From: JBECKQ01 sp040235375
Lineage (GTDB): Bacteria > Planctomycetota > Phycisphaerae > UBA1845
Assembly (NCBI GenBank): GCA_040235375.1
Contig: JBECKQ010000473.1
Coordinates: 1-29,971, forward strand
Reading direction: 5' to 3'
DNA: 29,971 bases
The position numbers and the translations under genes are program-made. Below are positions 11,987 to 20,139 of the stretch, piece after piece. The notes under the pieces were generated by a model. The model saw only the letters and a program-made list of their open reading frames with translations, made no database searches and was not told where the DNA came from. Within the stretch, counting starts at the first letter, position 1; every line of letters begins with the position of its first letter.

Positions 11987-12382
11987 AAAGATTGGCGTCC
12001 GCAGTCATCCTGGACCGCTCGCCCCGCAAAAACCCGGAATCCAATCGGCTTTTTGCCGGAAGAGTTCGAACAGGTCGCCAGCCGCCACTCCGTTCAGCGT
12101 CGTGCGGTGAATGCCGGCGGAATGCGGCTTCGCGCCAGCGGCGAGCTGAAAAAGGAATGCGTCCCCAACGACCGCCGGACGGTCAGATCAGACCGGCACT
12201 GCGGCCGTTTGTGTGGGGGAGATCCCTCCGGCCTCTCGAATTGGCGGCACTTCCCATGGCATCGGCCGCGTGAAACGTCGATATCTTCGGCAGGTGTCTT
12301 CGGTTCACCGACTCGAGGACGAAGCAGCTCGCCGCGTCCAGCCGGCCCGGCGGGCTGCTCGTCATATCACCCACATTCGAAG
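11987..12382. other. Gene-poor interval with one possible terminator hairpin
   Basis: About 400 bases with no frame that reads like protein on either strand. At 12026-12056 an inverted repeat (GCAAAAA ... TTTTTGC, ten-base arms with one mismatch) could terminate transcription coming from the zinc-ribbon/yajC side. It may be decayed sequence associated with the adjacent ATPase remnant. Confidence 0.4.
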
Positions 12383-12553
12383 TCAGCGCAGCCTCTGACC
12401 GCAGCGCGCGCAGAACCGCGCTTCGAGAGGGTTTCTCGCCATGCAGCGCGGGCAACGCCGTCCATGCCGGGGACGCGCCGCGCTGTGGCTGAGAATCGCC
12501 ACGATCACGATCACCAGCACGATCCAGAAGCACACCCCGTGGCCAATCACCAT
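12383..12553 (-). CDS. Tiny zinc-ribbon membrane protein (56 aa)
   Basis: A complete 57-codon frame, from ATG at 12553 to TGA at 12385-12383. Residues 7-22 form one hydrophobic helix (VCFWIVLVIVIVAILS). Residues 34-51 form a zinc ribbon, CPRC-x10-CARC (C34, C37, C48, C51). GGAG lies nine bases before the ATG, a convincing ribosome site. The frame follows yajC by 85 bases on the same strand, so it may belong to the tgt-yajC transcript. I do not know its function; single-helix proteins with a cytoplasmic double-CxxC ribbon are common but poorly characterised. Confidence 0.75.
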   Translation of the reverse strand: MVIGHGVCFWIVLVIVIVAILSHSAARPRHGRRCPRCMARNPLEARFCARCGQRLR

Positions 12554-12638
12554 ACGCTCAACTCCGCCGCCGCGCGCAAATCATCCACCGGAACAACCAG
12601 CCGCGCTTCCTGGAAACGAGTATAGCCCCGATGCAATC

Positions 12639-12986
12639 CTATCGCTTGTCCAGCGACGGCAGATCCCCCTCCTTGATCACCTGCTGAATCGCCTTCTTCA
12701 TGAAGGTCATCTTCGTGTTGCTGGACTCGTCGACCTTGATCACGACCTCGTGCTCGCGCACTTGTACCACCGTGCCCATGATGCCGCCGATGGTCATCAC
12801 TTTGTCGTTCTTCGACAGGTTGTCGAGCATCGACGACCGCTCCTTCTGCTGCCGGCGGTTCCCCCGAATCAGCACGAAGTAAAACACCGCGATCATCAGG
12901 CCCAGCCCGATGAGCATTGCGGCGCCGCTGCTTTTGGGGCTGGTCTTCTGGGTCTGGGCAAGGAGAACGATCGTGTGGATGAGCAT
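12639..12986 (-). CDS. yajC: YajC, Sec translocon accessory subunit
   Basis: A 115-residue single-span inner-membrane protein that associates with SecDF in the SecYEG holotranslocon. The hydrophobic helix (AAMLIGLGLMIAVFYFVLIR) spans residues 22-41. It is followed by the family's RRQQKERSSMLDNLSKNDKV and by the small beta domain, TIGGIMGTVVQVREHEVVIK. AAGGGA lies seven bases before the ATG. It follows tgt by 36 bases; tgt-yajC is a widely conserved pair, usually continuing into secD/secF, which are not seen here. Confidence 0.95.
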   Translation of the reverse strand: MLIHTIVLLAQTQKTSPKSSGAAMLIGLGLMIAVFYFVLIRGNRRQQKERSSMLDNLSKNDKVMTIGGIMGTVVQVREHEVVIKVDESSNTKMTFMKKAIQQVIKEGDLPSLDKR

Positions 12987-13022
12987 TGGCCGTCCCTTCA
13001 GCTTCGAGGGTGCGATTGCCGG

Positions 13023-14168
13023 TTACACGTCGACCCGTGGTCGGTCCGCGCCTTCCTCCCCCGTGGGTCCGAGCGTGGCCGGAAACTCCATGTGGATTCT
13101 CTCCAGTTTCCCACCAGGAATCAAATCGCGGATACGGCCGACCAGCCGCTGGAAGAAGCGGATGTTGTGGATCGACGCCAGGATAGGGCCGAGCATCTCG
13201 CCCGCCATGAACAGATGGCGGATGTACCCCAGCGAGAAGTTCGCGCACGTGCAGCAGTCGCAGCCCTCCTCGATCGGGCCGGTCGCAGTACGATGAGCGG
13301 CATTGCGGAGCTTGACACGGCCGCCGGCCGTAAAGGCCGTCGCGTTTCGACCGTTGCGCGTCGGCAGCACGCAGTCGAACAGGTCGATGCCGCATTTCAC
13401 GGCAGCCACAATGTCGCGCGGCGTGCCCACACCCATGAGGTACCGCGGCCGGTCCGCCGGCAGGTACGGCCCCGTCTGCGACAGGCAGGCAATCATCTCT
13501 GCGTGCGTCTCTCCGACGGAGAGGCCCCCTATGGCATATCCGGGAAAGCCCAGCTCCACCAGCACGTCCGTGCACTGCTTTCGCAATCTCACGTCGAGAC
13601 CGCCCTGCACGATGCCGAACAGTGCCTGGTCGTCGCGCCGATGGGCCCGCTGGCAACGCGCGGCCCAGGCAATCGTCCGCCGCGTGGCCTCGTAAATCTG
13701 CTCGGCGGTGCCGGGTAACGGCGGGCACTGGTCGAACGCCATGATGATGTCTGCGCCGAGCTTGTTCTGGATGTCGATTGAACGCTCCGGCGACAGTTCG
13801 ACGACCGCGCCGTCGACATGCGAGCGGAACACGACGCCGTCATCGCTGATGCGATTGAGCTCGGCCAGTGAGAAAATCTGGTACCCCCCGCTGTCCGTGA
13901 GTATCGGCCTGTCCCAGCCGGTGAACGCATGGAGCCCACCGAGCGCCTCCACCACTTCCGCCCCCGGGCGCAGCGCCAGGTGATAGGTGTTCGACAGCAT
14001 GATCTCGCTGCCCGTGCGCGCGAGATGGTCGGGGGTGACGCCCTTGACGGAGCCCGCCGTACCGACCGGCATGAACGCAGGCGTATGGACGACGCCGTGC
14101 GGTGTGTGCAGGACGCCAGTGCGCGCGTGGCAAGCCGGGTCTGCGGCCGATACCTGGAATTCAAACAC
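13023..14168 (-). CDS. tgt: tRNA-guanine transglycosylase (queuine/preQ1 insertion)
   Basis: Tgt exchanges the wobble guanine of GUN-anticodon tRNAs (Asp, Asn, His, Tyr) for preQ1 in queuosine biosynthesis. The protein is 381 residues, normal for bacteria. The active-site acid D92 (LTDSGGYQ), the substrate loop GIVQGG (185-190) and the nucleophile D265 (IDLFDCVLPTRNGRNA) are intact. The zinc site is C303, C305 and C308 (CDCCTC) with H334. The start is GTG at 14168; no strong ribosome site is visible. It is divergent from tadA, so two tRNA wobble-base modification genes share one 283-base intergenic region. Confidence 0.97.
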   Translation of the reverse strand: MFEFQVSAADPACHARTGVLHTPHGVVHTPAFMPVGTAGSVKGVTPDHLARTGSEIMLSNTYHLALRPGAEVVEALGGLHAFTGWDRPILTDSGGYQIFSLAELNRISDDGVVFRSHVDGAVVELSPERSIDIQNKLGADIIMAFDQCPPLPGTAEQIYEATRRTIAWAARCQRAHRRDDQALFGIVQGGLDVRLRKQCTDVLVELGFPGYAIGGLSVGETHAEMIACLSQTGPYLPADRPRYLMGVGTPRDIVAAVKCGIDLFDCVLPTRNGRNATAFTAGGRVKLRNAAHRTATGPIEEGCDCCTCANFSLGYIRHLFMAGEMLGPILASIHNIRFFQRLVGRIRDLIPGGKLERIHMEFPATLGPTGEEGADRPRVDV

Positions 14169-14451
14169 GCCGGAATGCTACCGGCTCCCGACCCGAATCG
14201 CCAGGAGTACGCGAGCAGGCAATGGGGATCGCGGCCGCGCCGAGCCCGGCCGCAGTGTCGCTCACTGGCACTATCGCATCGGTTCGGCGCCCGTCGACCA
14301 CGTCAGAGTCGGCTGCACTGCCCGCAGGTCGGGCTGCGTACGCCTCGGTGAAACGGCCGCCGGCCGGCGAAATCCCGGTCGTCATCCAGATCGTACTTTT
14401 CGAGCCTTGCCGAGAGGCACGATACCGAGTCGCCCGGTACAATCACGCAGC

Positions 14452-14916
14452 ATGGATGAACATGAGCGATTCATGACCGCCGCGCTGGATGAAGCCCGCG
14501 CGGCATCGGAGAGGGACGAGGTACCTGTTGGCGCCGTTGTGGTGCGCGGCGACCGCATCATCGGACGCGGCCACAATCAGCGAGAAACGCTCGCCGATCC
14601 GACTGCCCACGCAGAGATGATCGCGATCACGGCGGCGGCGGAATTCCTGCGTGACTGGCGTCTGGCCGGTTGCGCCATCTACGTGACGCTGGAGCCGTGC
14701 CCGATGTGCGCCGGCGCGATGGTGCTTTCGCGGCTGGACCGCCTCGTGTACGGCGCCGACGACCCCAAGCTCGGAGCATGCGGGTCGATGTTCTCGATCG
14801 TGGACGATCCGCGGACCAATCATCAACTCGAAGTGGTTCGCGGCGTGCTCGCCGGCGAGAGCACAGTTCTCCTCCAGGCGTTCTTCCACAAGCAGCGCGG
14901 CCTCGGCAAGAAATGA
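14452..14916 (+). CDS. tadA: tRNA-specific adenosine deaminase
   Basis: TadA deaminates the wobble adenosine of tRNA-Arg(ACG) to inosine. The protein is 154 residues. The zinc/catalytic motif H53-A-E55 and the second zinc motif P82-C-P-M-C86 are complete. I chose ATG 14452, which gives the normal N-terminus (MDEHERFMTAALDEARAAS); the open frame extends upstream but is not protein-like there. A TACAAT hexamer about 14438-14443 sits so close to the ATG that the transcript could be nearly leaderless; no clear Shine-Dalgarno is visible. Confidence 0.95.
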   Translation: MDEHERFMTAALDEARAASERDEVPVGAVVVRGDRIIGRGHNQRETLADPTAHAEMIAITAAAEFLRDWRLAGCAIYVTLEPCPMCAGAMVLSRLDRLVYGADDPKLGACGSMFSIVDDPRTNHQLEVVRGVLAGESTVLLQAFFHKQRGLGKK

Positions 14917-14956
14917 AACGCCGGACGGCGTGGATCGCTCCACGCCGCCCGGTGTT
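14917..14956. terminator. Strong bidirectional hairpin between convergent genes
   Basis: An 18-pair stem with one mismatch and one G-T pair around the tetraloop TCGC (14935-14938). The inner nine pairs, CGGCGTGGA/TCCACGCCG, are perfect. The outermost A-A/T-T pairs give a short A-tract on one side and a T-tract on the other. It begins one base after the tadA stop and lies 35 bases beyond the stop of the opposing selenoprotein gene, so it fits a shared terminator. Confidence 0.8.
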
Positions 14957-14991
14957 CATGATCAAGTCACAATGGCTGCACCGAATACCCG

Positions 14992-17079
14992 CTACGGCTG
15001 GAACTCGTATGCACCTCGGTCGACGATCGGCGGCGTTCCGACCCCGCTGTCCGCCGTGCTCGGATCGTCCGTGAACCTCGCGTTGCCTTCGATGTCGATC
15101 GGCAACGGCTCGGTCGTGTTCGCATTATCGTTGAGGTCCGATTCGTCCGCGGGGACCGCGGTATTGTCGGCCGAATCGATGCACGGCGAGCCGGCAGACA
15201 GGTGCAGATCGTCGTCCGCCGTACCGGCCACGTTGTCGGCTCCGTCCGCGTCAACCAAAAGCGGATTCGATCCACTCACTGCGGTGCCTGCGTACGCGCC
15301 TCCCGTCCATCCCTGCATGCACGAGTAGCTGATGGCGTAGACACCGCCCGAGAAATGCAGTTGGGCGGTTTCATCCGTCCCGCCGCTGTCGGTATTGCCC
15401 CACAGAACGCAGTTCGCCACGACGTGGTCCGTCTGGTTGCCGAAGATCCCGCCACCACTGGCTGTCGCCGTATTCTCGCTGAGCGTGCAGTTGGCCAACG
15501 TCACGGTATTGCCGAGATAACTCTGAATCGCGCCGCCGTTGTTGCCCGCCTGGTTGCCGGAGAACACGGTGTTGACGAACGTCGGGCTGCCGCCGTCGCG
15601 ATTGTGCATGCCGCCGCCGTTGCCCGAGGCCTTGTTGCCCCGCACCCTGCAATTGATGAACGTCGGGCTTCCGCCAGCGTTGAAGATCGCGGAGCCGCGG
15701 TCGTTATCTCCAGTGCCGTTGGCGTTGCCGCCGGCGATGGTCACGCCTTCCACGATCGTTCCTTCCGAGACGTAGCTGGAGGTGACCACGTGGTAAGCAT
15801 TGTCGCTGATATTGACGAATCCCGGCTGGTCATTGCTGTTCAGATCGCCCGTGAGAACGGTCTCGTTGGCCGCCAGGTCACGGTCCGCAAGCGAGTTTTC
15901 CGTGCCGTCAAACCCTCCGTGAATGTCCACGCCGTTCACGAGAGTAAATGTCGCCGTCCTGCTCCCGCCGGAACCCGCCGGAGCATACGTTCCAGCCGCG
16001 ATCCAGATCTGGTCGCCGGCGTCGGCTGTCGCGAGCGCGTCCTGAAGATCGGTAAAGGCCGACGTCCAGCTCTTGCCGTTGTTCGCGCCGGTTGCCGCAG
16101 CGTCAACGTACCAGACTCGATCGATGGTCATGACGCCCTGCAGTCCGCCATAGTCGATCAGGTCCACGTCGCCGTCGTCATCGAAGTCGAAAACCGCCAG
16201 GCAGTCATCGACGGTCCAGGGTGACGTCGGTTCGGGATCCAGCGCGGGGCCTGCCATGCAGTCTGCAAAAACGGCGTAATCGGCATTGTTCACGACGCCG
16301 TTACCGTCCACGTCGCCCGGGTTGCGGACGAGCGGCCATCCCTTGACCGCCGTCTGATAGACGTCGGCCGGAGCGCTTCCGTTCGGCACCTGCGCCCACG
16401 CGATGATCTTGACATCCTGGTTGGCGGCCATGCTGCCGGCATCCAGCGTGAACGTGCGGACGACATCGCCGCATTCACCCGCTGCGACAGTGATATCCTG
16501 CGTCGTGGCCGCTTGCTTGAAACCGTTGCGATGGTAACCCAGATCCGCCGGCCAGTGGTCAAGGACCTGCACCATGTAGATGCGCATCGTTTTGCCTGCG
16601 CCGCCCGCCTCGACGCAGACGTGTGCCGTCATCTCAAACGTGTTCGAGCTGATCTGGACGGCGCTGAGGTTGATGGTGACATCGGTCGGCACTCCCATCC
16701 GGGTGTTGTATGCGCCGAGATAATAGTTGTATTGCTGCGGGACGGTTGCGTACGCCCCCGGGCGGTTGAGAGCGCCGTCAAACCAAGCATCCGGCGTGCC
16801 CGTCACGCCATAGAACGTTGCGCGCGTGTAGCACCAGGTCACCGCGTAAGCGTCGCCGACGTGGTACTGCACCAGCGTGAAGGTATCGGGGTAATTCTGA
16901 AGCATCTGGTCAAACGCCGGACCGGCGATAGAGCAGTAGCCTCACCCCGTGTTGCTGAATTCTTCGGCCAGCACGAGCCGCTTGGCGCCGAGGGCAAGCG
17001 CGGGCGCCAGGCACAGGGCCGCAATCGCGGCGACCACGCTGATGCACGCTGCGCGTCTGCGGAACGGACGCAAGTTCAT
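14992..17079 (-). CDS. Predicted selenoprotein: Omp28-like domain with UxxC motif, dockerin-like module and beta-helix
   Basis: A 695-codon gene read through one in-frame TGA at codon 46 (16944-16942). ATG 17079 has AGGAG six bases upstream and opens a normal signal peptide (MNLRPFRRRAACISVVAAIA, then ALCLAPALALGA). Immediately after come EEFSNTG-U-GYC-SIAGPAF, which aligns with EEFSSQW-C-SSC-SYAGPAL in the paralogue at 1371-3941. The TGA therefore takes the place of the first redox cysteine of CxxC. Residues about 33-250 are Omp28-like (shared VQVLDHWP, YHRNGFKQAA, KIIAWAQVP). Residues 255-315 are a dockerin-like pair (GDVDGNGVVNNADY, CMAGP, DFDDDGDVDLIDY). Residues 325-690 are a parallel beta-helix with many G-N-x-A and GGG-I repeats. 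It is probably an exported thiol/selenol redox protein. Without readthrough, the 637-residue remainder from ATG 16905 would lack both signal and active site. TGA serves as a normal stop in neighbouring genes. Confidence 0.82.
16906..16944 (-). promoter_or_regulatory. UGA selenocysteine codon and bacterial SECIS-like hairpin
   Basis: Numbering the U of UGA as 1 (base 16944), bases 18-22 (CGCCG) pair with 26-30 (CGGCG) around the loop G23-U24-C25. U17 is left as a bulge. Below it A16-U31, C14-G34, U13-A35 and the triplets 9-11/37-39 can also pair. The E. coli fdhF SECIS has the same bulged U17 and the loop bases G23 and U24 recognised by SelB, inside the same GGUC string at 22-25. Loop size and distance from UGA fall in the usual bacterial range. 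The pairing was worked out by hand. Confidence 0.75.
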
Positions 17080-17085
17080 TACCGT

Positions 17086-17090
17086 CTCCT
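17086..17090 (-). promoter_or_regulatory. Ribosome binding site fixing the selenoprotein start
   Basis: AGGAG lies six bases before ATG 17079. It is a strong site at a start upstream of the in-frame TGA, which argues that translation is meant to enter from here and pass the TGA rather than begin at ATG 16905. Confidence 0.75.
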
Positions 17091-17092
17091 TT

Positions 17093-17234
17093 ATCCGGAT
17101 GACTCAGGTACACAAAAGCGAACGGCGGGCACTTTTCCCCTCCGATCGCTCCGGTCTCCGCGCCCCGAGAGTATCGCAATCCGGATTCCAGAATACGGAG
17201 ATGGTCCGCCGAAATCAACGAAATATGGAATCCG
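17093..17234. repeat. ATCCGGAT palindromes and a 9-base inverted repeat upstream of the selenoprotein gene
   Basis: The palindrome ATCCGGAT occurs at 17093-17100 and 17180-17187, the second within AATCCGGATT. CGGATTCCA at 17182-17190 is repeated in inverted orientation as TGGAATCCG at 17226-17234. The region is the 251-base space between the selenoprotein start and the DUF1028 gene end. It could be an operator or a terminator stem for the upstream gene; I cannot decide. Confidence 0.35.
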
Positions 17235-17330
17235 AATAAGCGCGCCCAGACTTGCAGCCGCGCTTTTGCGGACCTATTCCGCCCAGACCCGTGGACTGGC
17301 ACATTTACGGCGGCGCCGCGGAAAGAGTTA

Positions 17331-20108
17331 CTACGGGCCCGTCAGCAGCGACTCCAGCGCCGGCCAGTCTTCCAGGTCGACGCGCCAGTCGGCGCCTGAG
17401 ACGTTCGCGCAGACGCAATCCGGGTTGGCGAGAACGTCCTCGCCGAAACACGCCAGAAATCGCTGAAGATCGGCGAGATCGACGTCCCCGTCTCCGTCGG
17501 CGTCGCCGGGTGTCGCGCAGTACGGACAGTCGCCGACCTGAACGTGCGCCGTGCGGCTCTGGCTGATGCACGTGGGAGAAATGGTGAAGGCCAGCACGCG
17601 ATAGTCGCCTTCGTCGGCCGGCTCGAGACCGGCGATAGTCAACGTGTCGCCGCTGCCCACGACCGTCGTTCCCCTTCGCCACTGATACGTCACGGGAAGC
17701 GGCGACGTGGCGAACGCCGTCAGTGTGACCGTCTGGCCGATCTCACCGCAATCGTCCTGAGGTTCCGTCTCGAAAACAGGACTCACGATCCTGACCAAGC
17801 CAGGATCGCTCTCAATCGACTCGCACGGGTTGAAGATGAGGCAATGGTAGGTGTGCGCTTCATCCGCGGCGTCCACGTTAAAGATCCGCAGCTCGGCGCT
17901 CTGCGCCCCAGTGTACTTCGCGCCGTTGATGAGTGGCGTGTCGTCGGCATACCACTGGTAGCTCGGGATGGGCGAGCTGCCCGTCATCTGCACGGAGAAA
18001 ACCGCGTTGTTGCCGGCGCAGACGTTCAGTAGCGGTTGCGGCTGGCCGGTCAGTGTCCCCAACCGCAACACGCGAAGCTGCACGGGGTCGCTGTAGGTGA
18101 CCAGGCAGCCGTCTGAGACCTTGCAGTCATAAACGCCTTCGTCATCGGCGTGAGCGATGTCGATCGTCAGCGCTGGGGAGTTCGAGCCGGAGATTCCTTC
18201 GCCGTCGATCAGCGGAAGCCCGTCCTTGTTCCACTGGTAGGTGAGGTTTTCACCGCCGGCCTGCAACATGAGAACCGCCTGATCCTCTTCGCAGACATCC
18301 GTGTCGCTCGGCTGGATCGTGATGATGTCGGGAATCTGGCATTCATCCGGCTCGCCGTTGGCGTCGCAGTCGTCGCTGACGTCAAGGAGGATGTCGCACT
18401 CGTCGAGCTTGAAGTTGGCGTTGCAGTCGGCGCCCGGGCAGTAGCCACAGATGGTGGCGGCGACGTAGCCTGCACAGATTCGGTCCCAATCGCTGGTGCA
18501 GCAATATGGGTCGAGAGCGCAGATGCACGACTCGATGTAGTCGTCGCTGCATCCGGGCCCGTGGAGGGTGTCGCAGCAGTTGTGAGTGGCGGCGAGCTCG
18601 CAGTCGTCAGGCACGCCGTTCGCATTACAGTCCGGTTCACACTCGTCCGGCACGTTATTGGTATTGCAGTCGGCGCTGAGGCCGCAGCCGGCAACGTTAC
18701 ACTCTTCGCAGGGCCACGAGCAGTCGACGTCGCAGATGTCGGGCAGGCCGTTGTTGTTGCAGTCGTCGAAGCGCGGCCCGGTGAAGCTGGCGGCCAGAAT
18801 GTCGAAGTCGGCAAGGTCCACGTCGTCGTCGCCGTCCAGGTCGGCAGCGACAAAACCGGGTGCCTGGCAGCCTTCCGGAGCAGTGGATTCACCCGGCCCG
18901 GCCAGGCACGGCAGGAAGGCCTCGTAATCGGCAACGTCGACGTCCTCATCGAAATCCGCGTCGCCGCTCAGGTAGTGAAGCTTGGGCGTCGGTATGAGGA
19001 TCACGGAATGCGGGTACTCGTAGATGACGTTCACGATGAATTCATCGGTACCGACGCCGGTTCCGGGAGTCAGGGGTACGGTATACGTTCCGTCGCCATT
19101 CTTGATTACCGTCCCGATCGTGGTAATGCCGGCGCTGGCGGCCGAGTGCTGCACGACAACCGCCTGTATCGGCCGGGTGACGCGGTCGCCCTGCCAATCG
19201 CGAAGCGCAATCCGCAGCTTGGGCGACACCGTGCAGTCGGCCGGATCGGGAAGCAGGTCGATCCTGGCCGTGGAGTGAACCGCGTCAGGGATGTTGACAA
19301 GGGATGCCCGCCACTCGTCGAACAGAGCGCGCAACTGAAAAACCGGGTCGGGGTCGCTGGCGGTCTGGAACGGGACGTCGATCTTCAGGAAATAGTCGCC
19401 GCGAGCGCAGCCGGACGCACCGCAAGCGAGCTCATCACGGTTCCCTCTGCGGGCGACGACCATGCAGCCGATGTGTCCGGCCTTCTCGAACGAAGGTGGC
19501 GGGCAGCCGCAGTCGGTCGGTTGCCCATCGCATGAGCAGCGGCCGTCACCGCCGGCGTTGCGGGCGGCTTCCATGCCCGCCATGAGCTTCTCCGCCATGT
19601 CGCCGGGCCTATTCAAAATGGCCTGTTCCGCGGCCGGCACGACACAGTCACCGACCATAATGTTGGCCTGAATAGCGTAGGTCAATGTGCCCTGCGTGCC
19701 GACGACTCCGCCCGCCCACGGCGAGTCTCCCGTCCCGGTGAACGTGATCGCCCGTCCCTGTGTATCGACGATGCCGTACTGGCGATCTTCGTGACCCTCG
19801 ACCGCAGCCAGCAACGTCAGGATGTCCTCGGGATCCGTTCCGATCTTGAGGTTATCGAAGATGATCGGTCGGCGCAGTCCGTCGAAGTCGCCCGCAGACT
19901 GAACGGCCGCGGCTCCCTTATCCACGACTACAACGGGCACGAGATTCAGCAGATCGTAAGTCGTCAGGCACGTCACCGTGCCGACGGCAACCTCCTTCGT
20001 GCTGCTGTCGGTCATCACGATGGACCAGGTAGCTTGCGCGGTCGCCGCAACGGCGAGAAACAGGGCAAGGGCAACAGCCGCCGTTATTGCGGAATTTCGG
20101 TACATCAT
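17331..20108 (-). CDS. Secreted DUF1028 protein with dockerin-like, cysteine-rich and Ig-like modules
   Basis: A 925-residue exported modular protein. ATG 20108 (or the adjacent ATG 20105) follows GGAGAG and gives a clear signal peptide ending ATAQA. The mature chain starts TWSIVMTDSST, typical of DUF1028, an Ntn-hydrolase-like family of unknown substrate (residues about 27-270, with IQANIMVGDCVV and NAGGDGRCSC). Residues 382-445 are a dockerin-like pair (CLAGP ... SFTGP). Residues 448-592 are rich in DCNxNxxPDxC repeats and include a cysteine motif, CSDDYIESCICALDPYCC-x4-WDRIC. Residues about 595-850 hold three Ig-like repeats (YQWNKDG, YQWYADD, YQWRRGT). A second dockerin-like module ends the protein (ADGDGDVDLADLQ ... 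LLTGP). It lies 31 bases downstream of the next large secreted gene, probably one transcript. Confidence 0.85.
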   Translation of the reverse strand: MMYRNSAITAAVALALFLAVAATAQATWSIVMTDSSTKEVAVGTVTCLTTYDLLNLVPVVVVDKGAAAVQSAGDFDGLRRPIIFDNLKIGTDPEDILTLLAAVEGHEDRQYGIVDTQGRAITFTGTGDSPWAGGVVGTQGTLTYAIQANIMVGDCVVPAAEQAILNRPGDMAEKLMAGMEAARNAGGDGRCSCDGQPTDCGCPPPSFEKAGHIGCMVVARRGNRDELACGASGCARGDYFLKIDVPFQTASDPDPVFQLRALFDEWRASLVNIPDAVHSTARIDLLPDPADCTVSPKLRIALRDWQGDRVTRPIQAVVVQHSAASAGITTIGTVIKNGDGTYTVPLTPGTGVGTDEFIVNVIYEYPHSVILIPTPKLHYLSGDADFDEDVDVADYEAFLPCLAGPGESTAPEGCQAPGFVAADLDGDDDVDLADFDILAASFTGPRFDDCNNNGLPDICDVDCSWPCEECNVAGCGLSADCNTNNVPDECEPDCNANGVPDDCELAATHNCCDTLHGPGCSDDYIESCICALDPYCCTSDWDRICAGYVAATICGYCPGADCNANFKLDECDILLDVSDDCDANGEPDECQIPDIITIQPSDTDVCEEDQAVLMLQAGGENLTYQWNKDGLPLIDGEGISGSNSPALTIDIAHADDEGVYDCKVSDGCLVTYSDPVQLRVLRLGTLTGQPQPLLNVCAGNNAVFSVQMTGSSPIPSYQWYADDTPLINGAKYTGAQSAELRIFNVDAADEAHTYHCLIFNPCESIESDPGLVRIVSPVFETEPQDDCGEIGQTVTLTAFATSPLPVTYQWRRGTTVVGSGDTLTIAGLEPADEGDYRVLAFTISPTCISQSRTAHVQVGDCPYCATPGDADGDGDVDLADLQRFLACFGEDVLANPDCVCANVSGADWRVDLEDWPALESLLTGP

Positions 20109-20139
20109 ACGCTCTCCGTGACTACGCAAAGCCCCCGGC

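Noticed and set aside
16942..16944. TGA as a simple nonsense mutation or sequencing error
   Set aside because: The stop falls exactly on the redox Cys column, the downstream frame is intact for 649 codons, and a SECIS-like hairpin follows. A single-base error giving TGA at this one codon cannot be fully excluded.
16942..16944. TGA recoded as Trp or Gly genome-wide
   Set aside because: Neighbouring genes such as the cytochrome chimera, tadA and mgtC end in TGA at natural protein ends, so TGA is a normal stop here.
18150..19535. 461-residue plus-strand frame
   Set aside because: It is antisense to the DUF1028 gene; its Val/Ala/Asp pattern mirrors the Asp-rich repeats on the other strand.
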